Positions 1 through 9,552 of a stretch of 64,000 bases of DNA are shown here, one piece after another. The DNA lies in NCBI GenBank assembly GCA_021789555.1, contig JAJYJK010000008.1, positions 1 through 64,000 of the forward strand. Reading direction: 5' to 3'. The notes beneath the pieces were generated by a model. It was not told the origin of the DNA and searched no databases. It was given only the letters and a program-made list of their open reading frames with translations. How positions within the stretch are numbered: position 1 is the stretch's first letter; every line of letters starts with the position of its first letter. This stretch comes from Nitrospirota bacterium (lineage in GTDB: Bacteria; Nitrospirota; Thermodesulfovibrionia; Thermodesulfovibrionales; JdFR-88). A program made the position numbers and the translations under genes.

Positions 1-92
1 AGCCCCCCCGGCCTGGAGGCATACGGCCCCAGGTGGAGCAAATAAGTGATGGAAAACAAGAAAAAAATTATAAAAAAAATATACGAGGTGGG

Positions 93-977
93 ATGATGAA
101 ATCTTTGAGATGGTTTGCGCTGGCGCTGGCCTGCGGGATTGCGTTAATGGCCGCCGGGTGCGCCGACAACGATGAGATCAGGGCGGACATCAACAACCTT
201 CAAAGCCAGACCTATTCGCTCCAGAACCAGGTGCAGGCCCTGGAGGGCAATGTCCAGACCACGCAAAAATCTTCCTCCAGCCAGACCGAGGCGCTGCATA
301 CCATGAGGACCTCCCAGGCGGACGTCGTGGACCAGATGTCCTCCATGCAAAGTGATATTAAAACATTGCGGGGCAAACTGGAGGAGGACAAGCATTTCAC
401 CCGGAAACTCCTTGCGGACCAGTCCTCCCAGACCTCGGACCTCGCCAAGAGGGTCAACCAGATGCAGGCCGCGCTGGACGCCCAGGGCCAGAAGCTGACC
501 GCACTGGATTCGGAGATAAAACAGATACAGGCCCAGGCCGCCGCAAAGCCGGCCCCGCAGGCGCCCCCCCCGTCCGCACAGAGCCTCTACGATAGCGCCT
601 ACAGCGCCTACAAAAGCAAAAAATATCCCGATGCAAGGAAGGGTTTCGAGGACCTCCTGAATAAATATCCGGAGGACCCGCTTGCCGGAAACGCGCAGTT
701 CTGGATCGGCGAGAGCTATTTCGAGCAGAAAAATTACGACCAGGCCATCCTCTCCTATGAAAGCGTGCTCAAAAACTATCCCAAAAGCAGGAAGGCGCCG
801 GCGGCCCTCCTGAAGCAGGGTGTCGCTTTCATGAATACGAAAGACAACAAGGTCGCCTCCGCGATCTTCCAGCAGGTCCAGGACAAATACCCCCGCACCG
901 AGGAGGCCAGGAGCGCGAAATCCATGCTCGCCAAGCTGGACAAAGGCAAGAAGAAGGCAAAGCGGAGGCGCCGGTGA
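93..977 (+). CDS. cpoB: Cell division coordinator CpoB/YbgF (Tol-Pal associated)
   Basis: This is a periplasmic protein that in the CpoB family links the Tol-Pal system to peptidoglycan synthesis during constriction. I start it at the ATG at 93 rather than 33, because an RBS-like gaggtggg precedes it and the protein then opens with a lipoprotein-type signal (LALACGIALMAAGC). A coiled coil covers roughly residues 30-150. An Ala/Pro linker follows, and then TPR repeats typical of the CpoB C-terminus (SLYDSAYSAYKSKKYPDARK, FWIGESYFEQKNYDQAI). The signal looks lipidated, unlike E. coli CpoB, which is soluble; this is common in non-enteric lineages. The tail is strongly basic (KGKKKAKRRRR). The stop overlaps the moaC start, so the two are probably cotranscribed. 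Any tol-pal genes would lie left of the window. Confidence 0.85.
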   Translation: MMKSLRWFALALACGIALMAAGCADNDEIRADINNLQSQTYSLQNQVQALEGNVQTTQKSSSSQTEALHTMRTSQADVVDQMSSMQSDIKTLRGKLEEDKHFTRKLLADQSSQTSDLAKRVNQMQAALDAQGQKLTALDSEIKQIQAQAAAKPAPQAPPPSAQSLYDSAYSAYKSKKYPDARKGFEDLLNKYPEDPLAGNAQFWIGESYFEQKNYDQAILSYESVLKNYPKSRKAPAALLKQGVAFMNTKDNKVASAIFQQVQDKYPRTEEARSAKSMLAKLDKGKKKAKRRRR

Positions 978-1489
978 AAACTCCTGCCGGCGGCCCGGAT
1001 GCGCTGACCCATCTTGACGGCAGGGGCAGGGCGCGGATGGTCGATGTAAGCGGCAAGCCCCGCACCCGGAGGCGGGCCGTGGCCCGGGCCACCGTCCTCA
1101 TGAAAAAAAAGAGCATCGATCTTATCAGGGAGGGCCGCATGCCCAAGGGCGACGTGCAGGCGGCCGCGCGCATAGCCGGCATAATGGCGGCCAAAAAGAC
1201 TCCGGAATTAATCCCCCTGACCCATCCGATCGCGCTCTCACAGGTGACCCTGGACATCCGGCTGGATGAAAACAGAAACGCCGTGGAGATAGAATCGACG
1301 GCAAAGACCGTGGGTGAGACCGGGGTCGAGATGGAAGCGCTGACCGCGGCCTGCGTGGCCGCTCTCACCGTTTATGACATGTGCAAGGCCGTCGACAAAG
1401 AGGCCGTCATCACGGACGTAATGCTCATGGGAAAAAGCGGCGGGAAAAGCGGCACGTATAAAAGAAAAGTCAAGGCCAAACAAAAATAA
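974..1489 (+). CDS. moaC: Cyclic pyranopterin monophosphate synthase MoaC
   Basis: MoaC converts the MoaA product into cyclic pyranopterin monophosphate in molybdenum cofactor synthesis. The 171-aa product has the family hallmarks: the N-terminal MVDVSGKPRTRR, the KKTPELIPLTHPI stretch, and the MEALTAACVAALTVYDMCKAVD core with KSGGKSG near the end. The start is a GTG that overlaps the cpoB stop codon, so translation is likely coupled. Moco synthesis fits a host that uses molybdo- or tungsto-enzymes such as formate dehydrogenase, which would also fit with selB in this window; this link is inferred. The length is normal for the family. Confidence 0.95.
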   Translation: MKTPAGGPDALTHLDGRGRARMVDVSGKPRTRRRAVARATVLMKKKSIDLIREGRMPKGDVQAAARIAGIMAAKKTPELIPLTHPIALSQVTLDIRLDENRNAVEIESTAKTVGETGVEMEALTAACVAALTVYDMCKAVDKEAVITDVMLMGKSGGKSGTYKRKVKAKQK

Positions 1490-1503
1490 ATCTTTTTCCT
1501 GCC

Positions 1504-1546
1504 CACCCGCCGCCCTTTAAAGCATGGGGCTCCGCCCCATGCCCCG
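1504..1546. repeat. Dispersed palindromic repeat, family B
   Basis: A GC-rich element with a hairpin (catggggctccgccccatg) flanked by a CCCGCCGCCCTTTAAA arm. The same pattern recurs at 6684-6736, 12818-12868, 21286-21340 and 45237-45287, and as a half copy at the prophage left end. The rest of the gap up to 1742 contains no convincing gene; a 79-aa minus-strand ORF there has an Arg/Trp/Ser-rich composition typical of chance ORFs. Confidence 0.7.
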
Positions 1547-1742
1547 GTTAACGACAAAGGCTCATCCAATTCTTAATGCACAGGGCAATTATCTGCCTGC
1601 CCTCGAGAGAGGAAGCTGGCGGACGGATACACATCGTCGCGCCCTGACAACCGTTTGCCATTCGCCATGAAGACGCTTCAACAAAGCCATTTGGACACGC
1701 CCGGAACCGCGCGACCGAATGAAAGGGCGGGCAGATAGTTGT

Positions 1743-3311
1743 TTACTCCCCCAACCGCTCCAGTTGCTCGCGCGCCTTCCGGTTTTCTGGGTCCAGCACG
1801 AGGGATTTTTCGAATTGCCGTATGGCATCCTGGATTTTCTGCTCCTTCAAATAGACCAGGCCCAGCTCCAGGTAGCAGTCGCTCTCCAGCGGGTCTAGCC
1901 CTATCGCCTCCAGCATCGCCCCCTCCGCCTCCTCAAAAAAGCCCCCGTCCTCGATCAGGGCAAGGGCAAGCCGCCTCCAGCCCGCAGGGTCCGACGGGTC
2001 AAGCCTGACCGCCTCCCTCAGGGCGTCAAGCCCCACGGGAATGGCCGGAGCGTCGGCCAAATCCTCCGGCCACTCCTGCGCGGTATTAACGGGTTCCGCA
2101 AGACCGGCTGGCTCCGGGGACTCGCCAGGCGCCTCAGGGACGACCGGCTCCGGAGAATCCGGCTCAACGGCAGGGGCCTCAGGCCCCCACTCCTCCTGAG
2201 CGTTTACAAGGGTTACTGTCTCCTCTTCAACCGGTCCCGGAGGCCCGGCCGATTTGTCGGGGCCTATGGGAAAGGCATCTTCCGCCGCTTCGAGCGGGGA
2301 CGACAGCGAGAGGTAGGCATTTTTGACCGCGTTAAATATCTCGACCAGCTTGTCTCTGAGATGCTGGTCCTCCGAATCGAAAACCCTGTCGGGATGGAAC
2401 TCCCGGGCGAGACGGTAATAGCTGTCTTTAATCTCCTGCAGGTCCGCGGTCTCCGAAACGCCAAGAAGCTCGCGGGGGCCCGGTTGCCGGAGCCTTTCGT
2501 GCACGGAGGCCACCCTCGCCTCGAATTCGTCCCTGGGGTCGTCGTAGGGTTTCAGGAAAAGAACATCGGCGCTGATGTTTCCGTTGTCGCTTTTTTTCTC
2601 GGTCAGTATGCCTATCGCCCAGAAGACATAGACAATCTTCATCGACTCGAAACTGTTCAGGCAGGAGTCCTCGATCACCTGCTTGACCGTCCTTTTGCCG
2701 TCCACGAAAGACAGTATCCTCTTGTCCTTCGCCGAGAACTGGACGCCCTGAAAGAGCCGCATGGGGTCGTCATTGAGTTGGAGGACGGTCCAGGCGGACG
2801 GCAGCTCCTCTTTTATGCGTATCAGGTTGTCGATGCGGCCGACCCCTTCGTATATAAGGCTCCCCATGCTCATCATCAGCGTGATGACTTCCTCCGGTAT
2901 ATCGCCTTCCACGAATTCGTAATCGGCGCGGTCGTACTCGAACATGCTGTAGATTATCTCCCTCACCTGGAATTTCACCGCCCAGAAAAGCTCTTTTGGC
3001 GTGATATATCCCAGCTCGACCAATACCGCGCCGTGCCTTTTGCCGCCTTTCTGCAGTATCTCGGTAGAGTACTCGAACTGCTGGAGCGTTATCTTGCCCG
3101 CCTTTACCAGGGCGACGCCGAGCCAGTCGTCCTTGCTGCTGGAAGAGGCAAAGACGGCCTCCCCCTGTTTCATGTAGAGTTTTTTGGCGAGGTCGCCGGA
3201 TGAGATGCAGAGCGTGCCGGTGCGCCCGGAGGTATGCAGGTACATGAGGAGCCCGGGGAGCGTCTCACTCCCCGGGGAAAAAGTCCCCTTAAACGGCGGG
3301 ACCTCCTTCAT
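1743..3311 (-). CDS. DUF4388 / J-domain / TPR protein
   Basis: A 522-aa protein with three parts. Residues about 1-240 resemble the DUF4388 (PatA N-terminal-like) module found in gliding, signalling and multidomain regulatory proteins. Residues about 280-345 form a DnaJ J-domain ([21 protein letters not shown]) that keeps the HPD motif (REFHPDR). After a Pro/Glu-rich linker, the C-terminus carries TPR-like repeats ([40 protein letters not shown]). No signal peptide or membrane segment is visible, so a cytoplasmic co-chaperone or scaffold role is likely. The start overlaps the AMMECR1 gene stop by 4 nt (ATGA), making it the last gene of the mtnA operon. The substrate is unknown. Confidence 0.8.
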   Translation of the reverse strand: MKEVPPFKGTFSPGSETLPGLLMYLHTSGRTGTLCISSGDLAKKLYMKQGEAVFASSSSKDDWLGVALVKAGKITLQQFEYSTEILQKGGKRHGAVLVELGYITPKELFWAVKFQVREIIYSMFEYDRADYEFVEGDIPEEVITLMMSMGSLIYEGVGRIDNLIRIKEELPSAWTVLQLNDDPMRLFQGVQFSAKDKRILSFVDGKRTVKQVIEDSCLNSFESMKIVYVFWAIGILTEKKSDNGNISADVLFLKPYDDPRDEFEARVASVHERLRQPGPRELLGVSETADLQEIKDSYYRLAREFHPDRVFDSEDQHLRDKLVEIFNAVKNAYLSLSSPLEAAEDAFPIGPDKSAGPPGPVEEETVTLVNAQEEWGPEAPAVEPDSPEPVVPEAPGESPEPAGLAEPVNTAQEWPEDLADAPAIPVGLDALREAVRLDPSDPAGWRRLALALIEDGGFFEEAEGAMLEAIGLDPLESDCYLELGLVYLKEQKIQDAIRQFEKSLVLDPENRKAREQLERLGE

Positions 3312-3817
3312 AAGTATCTCTTCACCTCGAAGCGGTAGATGTCGAGGTCCTTTTCCCAGGGGGGGATCCCGGCCTTTGCCATGGCGACCCGGAACTGGTC
3401 CTCAACAGTGTCCACGCCTTCCAGGTCGGGCAGAAGGAGCCCCTTTCTGCCGCCTTTCACGACTATCACGCCGTATCTCTTCACGTCGAGGTCCGAGAGG
3501 TCTTTTATCTTTTCCGGCGGGCAAAGGACGTCAACGGAATAGTCCAGGTCATCGAGTTCGTGCTCCGCGACGGGCGGGAACCTCGGGTCTTCCGAGGCCG
3601 AGGCTATCGCGTTTCTGATCGCCTCCTGGGCGGCGCAGGCCGTCGCGGGCTCGATGGTGCCTATGCAACCCCTCAGGCGGCCTTTTTTCTTGAGGCAGAC
3701 AAAAACGCCGGCCTTCTCGATCATCTCACCGGAAAGTTCCCCCGTATCGGCTACGACCCTCCCCTCTTTTACATAAAGCTCGACAGCCTTTCTTACAAGG
3801 TCGACAAACGGATGCAT
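3308..3817 (-). CDS. AMMECR1 family protein (AmmeMemoRadiSam system protein A type)
   Basis: A 169-aa AMMECR1-domain protein. The signature segments are visible: [21 protein letters not shown] near the N-terminus, the [18 protein letters not shown] stretch, and a C-terminal [20 protein letters not shown]. In many anaerobes this protein is part of the AmmeMemoRadiSam set with a Memo-like protein and a radical SAM protein. Neither partner is in this window, so its role here stays open. It lies 3 nt after the polyprenyl synthase gene and overlaps the next gene by 4 nt, so it is part of a tight leftward operon. Confidence 0.9.
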   Translation of the reverse strand: MHPFVDLVRKAVELYVKEGRVVADTGELSGEMIEKAGVFVCLKKKGRLRGCIGTIEPATACAAQEAIRNAIASASEDPRFPPVAEHELDDLDYSVDVLCPPEKIKDLSDLDVKRYGVIVVKGGRKGLLLPDLEGVDTVEDQFRVAMAKAGIPPWEKDLDIYRFEVKRYL

Positions 3818-3820
3818 CCC

Positions 3821-4813
3821 CTAAAATTCCCTTTGCAGGGCATAATCGGCAAGGGCCAGAAGCTCCTGCCTCTCCGGGCAGTCCCTCAATACGGAAGTCT
3901 CCGCCTTCGCCTCCTTCAGGAATTCACGGGCCTTTTCGAGCGCAAGACCGACGGCGTCGTATTTTTTAAACAATTCGCGTATCCTGTCAAGCCCTTTGGG
4001 TGAAGGGCTCCCCTCGAGGATGGTCTTTATCTCCGCACTCTCATCCAAACCGGCCTGCCGGAGCAGATAGATAAGCGGCAGGGTGATCTTGCCCTCCTCG
4101 AGGTCCTTGCCGAGTTTCTTGCCGAAACCGTTTTCCTGGCCGGCCACGTAATCCAGTATGTCGTCGGCCATCTGGAAGGCTATCCCCGCCTTGAGCCCGA
4201 AGCTCGCCAGCGCCTCTTCCTGCTCGGCGGACACGCCCCCCAGCAGGCCGCCTATCCTGCAGGCGGTCGATATCAGCACGCCGGTCTTGGACGCGATTAT
4301 CTTTACGTAATCCTCTTCGGTAATATTCACGTCGCCCGATTTCTCCAACTGCAGCAGTTCCCCCTCGGACATCGAAGTCACCGCCTGGGAGAGCGCCCCC
4401 ACTATCCTTACGTCCCCGCAGGAGACCGCCCTCCTGAGAGCGTTTGCATACAGGAAATCGCCCACGAGCACCACCACCTGGTTGCCCCACGTGACGTGCG
4501 CCGCGGACCTCCCCCTCCTGACATCCGCCCCGTCGACCACGTCATCGTGCAGCAGCGACGCGGTATGTATGGATTCTATGACACTGGAAAGCGATATGTG
4601 GTCCTCGCCCTCATAGCCCGCGAGCCTGGCGCTGACGAGGAGGAAAAGGGGCCTCATCCGCTTTCCCCCGCCCTCGATCAGGTAACGGCCTATCAGCGGG
4701 ATGAGGAAGACATTGCTGGCAAAAAGCTCCCTGAGTGAACCCTCCATGCATGTGAGGTCCTTTTCGTAGGAGCCGAAAATCTTCCTTATATCGCCGGTTA
4801 TCTGCTTGAGCAC
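3821..4813 (-). CDS. Polyprenyl diphosphate synthase (octaprenyl/heptaprenyl type)
   Basis: A 330-aa trans-isoprenyl diphosphate synthase that probably makes the side chain of a respiratory quinone. The first aspartate-rich motif (LLHDDVVDGADVRRGR) and the second (FQMADDILDYV) are both intact, and the GKRMRPLFLL substrate-binding region is near residue 50. Chain length cannot be read safely from the sequence. The start overlaps the end of mtnA by 16 nt, and the AMMECR1 gene follows after 3 nt. It is closest to the IspB/HepT group by length and motifs; I leave the symbol blank because the product length is unknown. Confidence 0.88.
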   Translation of the reverse strand: MLKQITGDIRKIFGSYEKDLTCMEGSLRELFASNVFLIPLIGRYLIEGGGKRMRPLFLLVSARLAGYEGEDHISLSSVIESIHTASLLHDDVVDGADVRRGRSAAHVTWGNQVVVLVGDFLYANALRRAVSCGDVRIVGALSQAVTSMSEGELLQLEKSGDVNITEEDYVKIIASKTGVLISTACRIGGLLGGVSAEQEEALASFGLKAGIAFQMADDILDYVAGQENGFGKKLGKDLEEGKITLPLIYLLRQAGLDESAEIKTILEGSPSPKGLDRIRELFKKYDAVGLALEKAREFLKEAKAETSVLRDCPERQELLALADYALQREF

Positions 4814-5898
4814 CTTGCCCCCGGTAAAAAATAACTTGCCCGCTCCGGGCTGAAACGCCTGCCCCCGGAGAGTTTCTTTATATCGCCGGGCCTGAAAACC
4901 CCAAGCTCGGTTATTATGGCGGTCACATAACGCGCGGGGGTAACGTCAAAGGCCATGTTCCTGATATTCACCCCGCGGGGGGCTATTCTCTTGCCCGCCA
5001 CCGAAGCCACCTCCTCCGGGTCCCTCTCCTCGATGGGTATCATATCACCGGAGGGCATGGAAAAATCAATACTGCTTAGCGGCGCGGCCACATAAAACGG
5101 CACCCGGTTTTCCTTGCAGAGCACGGCCACCGAGTAGGTGCCTATCTTGTTTGCGACATCCCCGTTTCTGGCCGTCCTGTCCGTACCGACTATGGCCAGG
5201 TTGATCTCTGCCTTTCGAAGCAGGGCGCCGGCCGAATTGTCGGTTATGAGCGTCATCGGTATGCCGGCCTCCTTCATTTCGAGGGCCGTGAGCCTGGCCC
5301 CCTGGAGGACGGGGCGGGTCTCATCGACGATGACATGCACCTTCTTTCCCTGCTCATGGGCCGCGAAGATGGCCGCCGTGGCGGTCCCGTAGCCGCCGGT
5401 CGCAAGCGCGCCGGCATTGCAATGGGTGAGGACGACGTCGCCGTCGCTGATGAGCTGCGCCCCCCACTGCCCTATAGTCCGGTTTATCCTGATGTCCTCT
5501 TCATGGATGAGCGCCGCCTCCCGCCAAAGGGTTTCCCTGGCCGCGGAGGCGCTGCCGCCCCCTGGGGCGAGGGCCATCCCGGCAAGCCGGGCCTTCATCC
5601 TGTCCGCCGCCCATTTTATATTGACAGCCGTCGGCCTGGTCGCCAAAAGCCCCTCGAATACCGGCCCAAGGGCCTGGCAGAGGTCCCGCGCGCTCCGGGC
5701 CTTCGCCGCCTGGGCCCCAAGGGCCACACCCATCGCCGCGGCTATCCCTATGGCCGGCGCCCCCCTTATCTTGAGCCCCTTAATGCATTTCGCCACGTCC
5801 CGCCAGTTCCTGCATTCTATCCATAAGATTTCGTGGGGGAGCCTGCTTTGGTCAAGGATGCGGACCTTGCCCTTTTTTTGCTCTATGGCGTTAAGCAT
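4798..5898 (-). CDS. mtnA: S-methyl-5-thioribose-1-phosphate isomerase
   Basis: A 366-aa member of the eIF2B-like MtnA family, which isomerises methylthioribose-1-phosphate to methylthioribulose-1-phosphate in methionine salvage. The catalytic Cys lies in THCNAGALATGGYGTA and the catalytic Asp in VGTDRTARNGDVANKIGTY. The N-terminal IRGAPAIGIAAAMG sequence is also typical. No other salvage genes are nearby, so the pathway cannot be judged complete from this window. It is the first gene of the leftward run mtnA, polyprenyl synthase, AMMECR1, DUF4388/J protein. Confidence 0.93.
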   Translation of the reverse strand: MLNAIEQKKGKVRILDQSRLPHEILWIECRNWRDVAKCIKGLKIRGAPAIGIAAAMGVALGAQAAKARSARDLCQALGPVFEGLLATRPTAVNIKWAADRMKARLAGMALAPGGGSASAARETLWREAALIHEEDIRINRTIGQWGAQLISDGDVVLTHCNAGALATGGYGTATAAIFAAHEQGKKVHVIVDETRPVLQGARLTALEMKEAGIPMTLITDNSAGALLRKAEINLAIVGTDRTARNGDVANKIGTYSVAVLCKENRVPFYVAAPLSSIDFSMPSGDMIPIEERDPEEVASVAGKRIAPRGVNIRNMAFDVTPARYVTAIITELGVFRPGDIKKLSGGRRFSPERASYFLPGARCSSR

Positions 5899-5974
5899 TT
5901 ATGCCCCTATTAAACCAGTCCTTGAAGGGTTTTTGCAACATTACGGGGTTTTTGCTTCGCTTTGGCCGGGCCGC

Positions 5975-6430
5975 TTATCTAAGGCCGAGTTTTTTAAAGA
6001 TCAGCCCCGCATATTTGTTCAGGAAGTGCCGCCTGGGCAGGAAGGGGATGACCGGCTTTTTTCGGAGCCCCAGGGATTCAAGGAGTTCCACGGCCTCCGG
6101 CATGGGCTCCAGGGCAAGCCCTTTTCTCACGATCTCAACCGCTTCGGCCTTGCGCCCGGCCCTGAGATAGAGCCTGCCCAGGTTCAGGCAAACCAGGGGT
6201 TGCCGGGGATATGTGCTCGCCAGCTCCTCCGAGGTCTTTATGGCGCGGTTCAGCTCTCCCCTTTCAGTGGCCGAAAGCAGGGCAATATAGGACTTGCAAA
6301 TGGGGTCCGAAGCGTCAAGGCCGGCGGATTTCTCAAAGCTCGCAAGGGCGGCGAGCCCTTCGCCCTTCCTGAAGAGATACTCCCCTTTATCGAAAAACTC
6401 TTTCGCAGAGTCGTCCATCTTCGCTTTCAC
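5975..6430 (-). CDS. Small TPR-repeat protein
   Basis: A 151-aa protein with two to three TPR-like helical hairpins (FFDKGEYLFRKGEGLAALASFEKSA; PLVCLNLGRLYLRAGRKAEA). No signal peptide or catalytic motif is seen. A basic, hydrophobic C-terminal tail (FLPRRHFLNKYAGLIFKKLGL) resembles the end of response-regulator-associated TPR proteins in related anaerobes. It stands alone, 76 nt upstream of mtnA and in the same direction, so it could share the mtnA transcript. The function is unknown. Confidence 0.7.
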   Translation of the reverse strand: MKAKMDDSAKEFFDKGEYLFRKGEGLAALASFEKSAGLDASDPICKSYIALLSATERGELNRAIKTSEELASTYPRQPLVCLNLGRLYLRAGRKAEAVEIVRKGLALEPMPEAVELLESLGLRKKPVIPFLPRRHFLNKYAGLIFKKLGLR

Positions 6431-6732
6431 GCGCTGCCGGAAATTTTATCAAAACTATAAAAATATTGCGCGCCCTTCACCCTCCGCTTCGCTCCTCCCT
6501 CTCCCACATTATTTATAAATCCTTCATTAAGTTATCAAATTTGGCTCTTTTGAAATTCATATGGGTACTTTTTTACTGGCCCGGTAGCAACAGAAAACCT
6601 TAGGGGCGACCCGCCCCGGTGCCTTCCCGGGATGGGATTAAGGGGTGGGTCAAAGGTTGTGGGGCTTACGCCTTCATTGACGCTTCGGGGCATGGGGCGA
6701 AGCCCCATACCTTAAAAGGGCGGGCGGGCGGG
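6431..6732. other. Intergenic gap with a family B repeat
   Basis: About 300 bases lie between uvrA and the TPR gene. The right end (6684-6736) is a family B palindrome (catggggcgaagccccatacc) with the GGGCGGGCGGGCGGG arm. The AT-rich stretch at 6505-6580 could hold the TPR gene promoter. I do not recognise the GC-rich stretch around 6590-6660 as any known RNA. Confidence 0.5.
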
Positions 6733-9498
6733 TTACAATAAATACCTTTTCAGATACCGGCCGGTATGGGAGCGTTGCGCCGCGGTCAGCTCCGCGGGCG
6801 TACCCTGAAAGATGATCCGCCCCCCCTTGTCCCCGCCTTCGGGCCCCATATCGATGACCCAGTCCGCCGCCCCTATCACATCCAGGTTATGCTCGATCAC
6901 CACGACCGTGTCGCCCCTCTTGACGAGTTTCCCCAATATCCTGAGCAGGGCCTCCACATCGTGGTGGTGCAGCCCCACAGTGGGCTCATCAAGCACGTAC
7001 AGCAGCCCGGCCTGATCGGAGAGCGAAAGGCCAAGCTCGGCGCAAATCTTCAGCCTCTGAGCCTCTCCGCCCGAAAGCGTCGTGGCGGGCTGCCCCAGTT
7101 TTAGATACCCCAGGCCCGTCTCCATGAGCTGGGCGAGTTTCTCCGTGACCCTGGGGACCGCGCTGAAAAAATCGATGGCCTCCCCGACCGTCATGCCCAG
7201 CACCTGGCTTATGTCCTTCTGCCTGTAGTGCACGCGAAGGGCCTCGGGGCTGTAGCGCCTCCCTCCGCAGTCCTCGCATTTTATGTAAAGGTCCTCGAAG
7301 AAATACATCTCGAATTTCTGATAGCCCTCGCCCTCGCAGGTCGGGCACCTGCCGCCCGGGACATTGAAGGAAAAGAAACCGGGCCCGTAGCCGTGCGCCT
7401 TCGCCTCCGGCTGGGCGGCAAAGAGCTTCCTGATCTGGTCGAATATCTTCAGATAGGTGACTGGGTTAGAGCGGGGGGTCCTGCCTATCGGGCTCTGGTC
7501 TATGAGCTTCACCCCGCTTACGGCCTCGACCCCGCGCATCGCCTTGAAGGGCAGCGGGGGCTCGGGCTCCACCCTCAACTGTCTTGCAAGCGCCCGGTAA
7601 AGGGTCTCCACGATGAGGCTGCTCTTGCCGGAGCCGGAAACGCCGGAGACCACGGTGAAGGCGCCAAGCGGGATTTTCAAATCCACGCTTTTCAGGTTGT
7701 GGCCCCTCGCGCCGGAGAGGGCGAGCCACCGGAAAGGTCTCTTGCCCCGCTCAGGGCAAATAGCCTTTATCCGGTCGGCGCCCCTGATATATCTTGCCGT
7801 CAGCGTCTCCGCCCCGGAAAGAAATTCCGTTTTCGGCCCTGAAAAAACGATCTCCCCCCCGAACTGGCCGCCCCCGGGGCCAAGCTCCACAATCCAGTCC
7901 GCCCGCTCGATAATGTCCTTGTCGTGCTCCACCACTATCAGGGTATTGCCAAGGGCGGAGAGCTCAGCCATGATATCGGCCACCCTCTCCGTGTCCCTCG
8001 GATGCAGCCCCACCGTCGGCTCATCCAGGACGTAGAGAGTGCCCGTTAGGCGGGAGGCAAGCTGGTTCGACAGGTTCACGCGCTGATATTCCCCGCCCGA
8101 AAGCGTCCTTGCCTCGCGGTCCAGGCTCAGGTAATCGAGCCCCACCTCGCTCAAAAAACCGAGTTTCAGATTTATCTGCCTCAAGGGCTCCTTCGCTATC
8201 TCCGCCTGGCCGGGCGAAAGGGACAGAAAACCGCCCGCGGAAAAGAGCCTCTGAAGCTCCCCTATCGGAACCCTGGTTATATCGGCTATATCGCGGCCGT
8301 CTATTTTATATGCCAGCGCCTCCGGCCTGAGGCGTTTCCCCTTGCAGGAGGGGCAGGTCTGTCCTTTCCTGTAGCGGGAGAGAAAGACCCTCACATGGAG
8401 CTTGTAACGCCTGGCTTCGAGGTCTTCAAAGAAATCATCGATGCCGTAGAAATCACCGCTGCCCTTGAAGAGGACCGTTTTTTCCGCGCCGGAGAGCTCC
8501 CGCCAAGGCTTGTTTACGGGAAATTTATCCCTCAGCGCCTTCAGCATCTGCCTCCTCCACCACCTGTAGGCGGGTTTTTCCCAGGGCTCTATCGCGCCCT
8601 CCGAGACGGAAATATAAGGGTCCGGCACTATGAGGTCCTCCGAGTATTTAAGGATGTTTCCAAACCCCTTGCACTCCGGGCAGGCCCCCACCGGGTGGTT
8701 GAACGAAAAAAGAAGGGGGGTCGGCTCGGGCAAAAGCTCCCTCCCGCAGCTGTCGCAGACATTGCCCGCGCTGAACCTCAGTTCCTCGTATCTCGCACCG
8801 CCCTCACCGGCGCCCTCCACAAGCAGGACTTTCATCCTGCCATTGCCGTGCATGAAGGCGGTCTCGATCGAGTCCGCAAGGCGGGGCTCGTCCCTTATCA
8901 CGAGCCTGTCAAGCACGACCGCTATATCCATCGGCGGCGGCGAAACCCCGGCCCCTTCGAACTCCACCACTCGGCCGTCTTTGAGCTGCCGGTAAAACCC
9001 CCGCCGTTTCAGCTCCTCCGGGGCCTGGCGGCTCTCGAAAACGACGAGGGCGCGCCCGCCCGGATGCTCCTTTAAAAGCGCCTCTTTTATCTCCTGGGGC
9101 TGCCATTTCCTTATAACGGCCCCGCATTCGGGGCACAACGGCACGGCGACCTTTGAATAAAGGAGCCTGAAATAGTCGTAAATCTCGGTGATCGTGCCCA
9201 CGACGGAACGGGAACCGCGCACCGGGTTCCTCTGCTCCAGGGCGATGGCGGGGCGAATGTTCCGGATGGCGTCAACCGCGGGCCGGTCCATCTTCTCCAG
9301 GAAAAGCCGGGCGTAGGTAGACAAGGACTCGATGAACCTCCACTGCCCCTCCGCGAATATGGTGTCAAACGCCAGCGAGGATTTCCCCGACCCCGACACC
9401 CCCGTTACGGCGATGACCTTGTCGTGAGGCAGCACGAGCGAGACATTCTTGAGATTGTTCTGCTTAGCGCCTTCTATTATCAGCTCATCGAAGGACAT
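6733..9498 (-). CDS. uvrA: Excinuclease ABC subunit A
   Basis: A 921-aa UvrA, the damage-recognition ATPase of nucleotide excision repair. It has two ABC ATPase modules: Walker A GVSGSGKSSLAFDTIFAEGQ near residue 30 and GVSGSGKSSLIVETLYRAL in the second half. Signature motifs are LSGGEYQR and LSGGEAQR, and the Walker B segments are YVLDEPTVGLH in both halves. Zinc-binding Cys pairs appear as CDSCGRE with CPECKGFG, CPSCKGKR, and CPTCEGEG with CEDCGGRRY. The length is close to the usual 940 aa. It is monocistronic here, with a repeat on its 3' side and the restriction-modification island upstream. Confidence 0.96.
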   Translation of the reverse strand: MSFDELIIEGAKQNNLKNVSLVLPHDKVIAVTGVSGSGKSSLAFDTIFAEGQWRFIESLSTYARLFLEKMDRPAVDAIRNIRPAIALEQRNPVRGSRSVVGTITEIYDYFRLLYSKVAVPLCPECGAVIRKWQPQEIKEALLKEHPGGRALVVFESRQAPEELKRRGFYRQLKDGRVVEFEGAGVSPPPMDIAVVLDRLVIRDEPRLADSIETAFMHGNGRMKVLLVEGAGEGGARYEELRFSAGNVCDSCGRELLPEPTPLLFSFNHPVGACPECKGFGNILKYSEDLIVPDPYISVSEGAIEPWEKPAYRWWRRQMLKALRDKFPVNKPWRELSGAEKTVLFKGSGDFYGIDDFFEDLEARRYKLHVRVFLSRYRKGQTCPSCKGKRLRPEALAYKIDGRDIADITRVPIGELQRLFSAGGFLSLSPGQAEIAKEPLRQINLKLGFLSEVGLDYLSLDREARTLSGGEYQRVNLSNQLASRLTGTLYVLDEPTVGLHPRDTERVADIMAELSALGNTLIVVEHDKDIIERADWIVELGPGGGQFGGEIVFSGPKTEFLSGAETLTARYIRGADRIKAICPERGKRPFRWLALSGARGHNLKSVDLKIPLGAFTVVSGVSGSGKSSLIVETLYRALARQLRVEPEPPLPFKAMRGVEAVSGVKLIDQSPIGRTPRSNPVTYLKIFDQIRKLFAAQPEAKAHGYGPGFFSFNVPGGRCPTCEGEGYQKFEMYFFEDLYIKCEDCGGRRYSPEALRVHYRQKDISQVLGMTVGEAIDFFSAVPRVTEKLAQLMETGLGYLKLGQPATTLSGGEAQRLKICAELGLSLSDQAGLLYVLDEPTVGLHHHDVEALLRILGKLVKRGDTVVVIEHNLDVIGAADWVIDMGPEGGDKGGRIIFQGTPAELTAAQRSHTGRYLKRYLL

Positions 9499-9552
9499 CG
9501 TAGTATTTTAACCTAAATGCGAGGTCGACGGCATTTCTGTAAGGGAAGTTTC

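Noticed and set aside
829-1368. 179-aa minus-strand ORF over cpoB and moaC
   Set aside because: Both plus-strand genes are well supported; the ORF is Ser/Arg-rich and lacks a start signal.
1589-1828. 79-aa minus-strand ORF after moaC
   Set aside because: Basic, Trp/Ser-rich product, overlaps the end of the DUF4388 gene, no RBS.
2361-3203. 280-aa plus-strand ORF opposite the DUF4388/J-domain gene
   Set aside because: It is a high-GC shadow of the real gene; no domain and a composition unlike its neighbours.
6590-6660. Possible riboswitch between uvrA and the TPR gene
   Set aside because: The GC-rich stems did not match any riboswitch consensus that I could recall.
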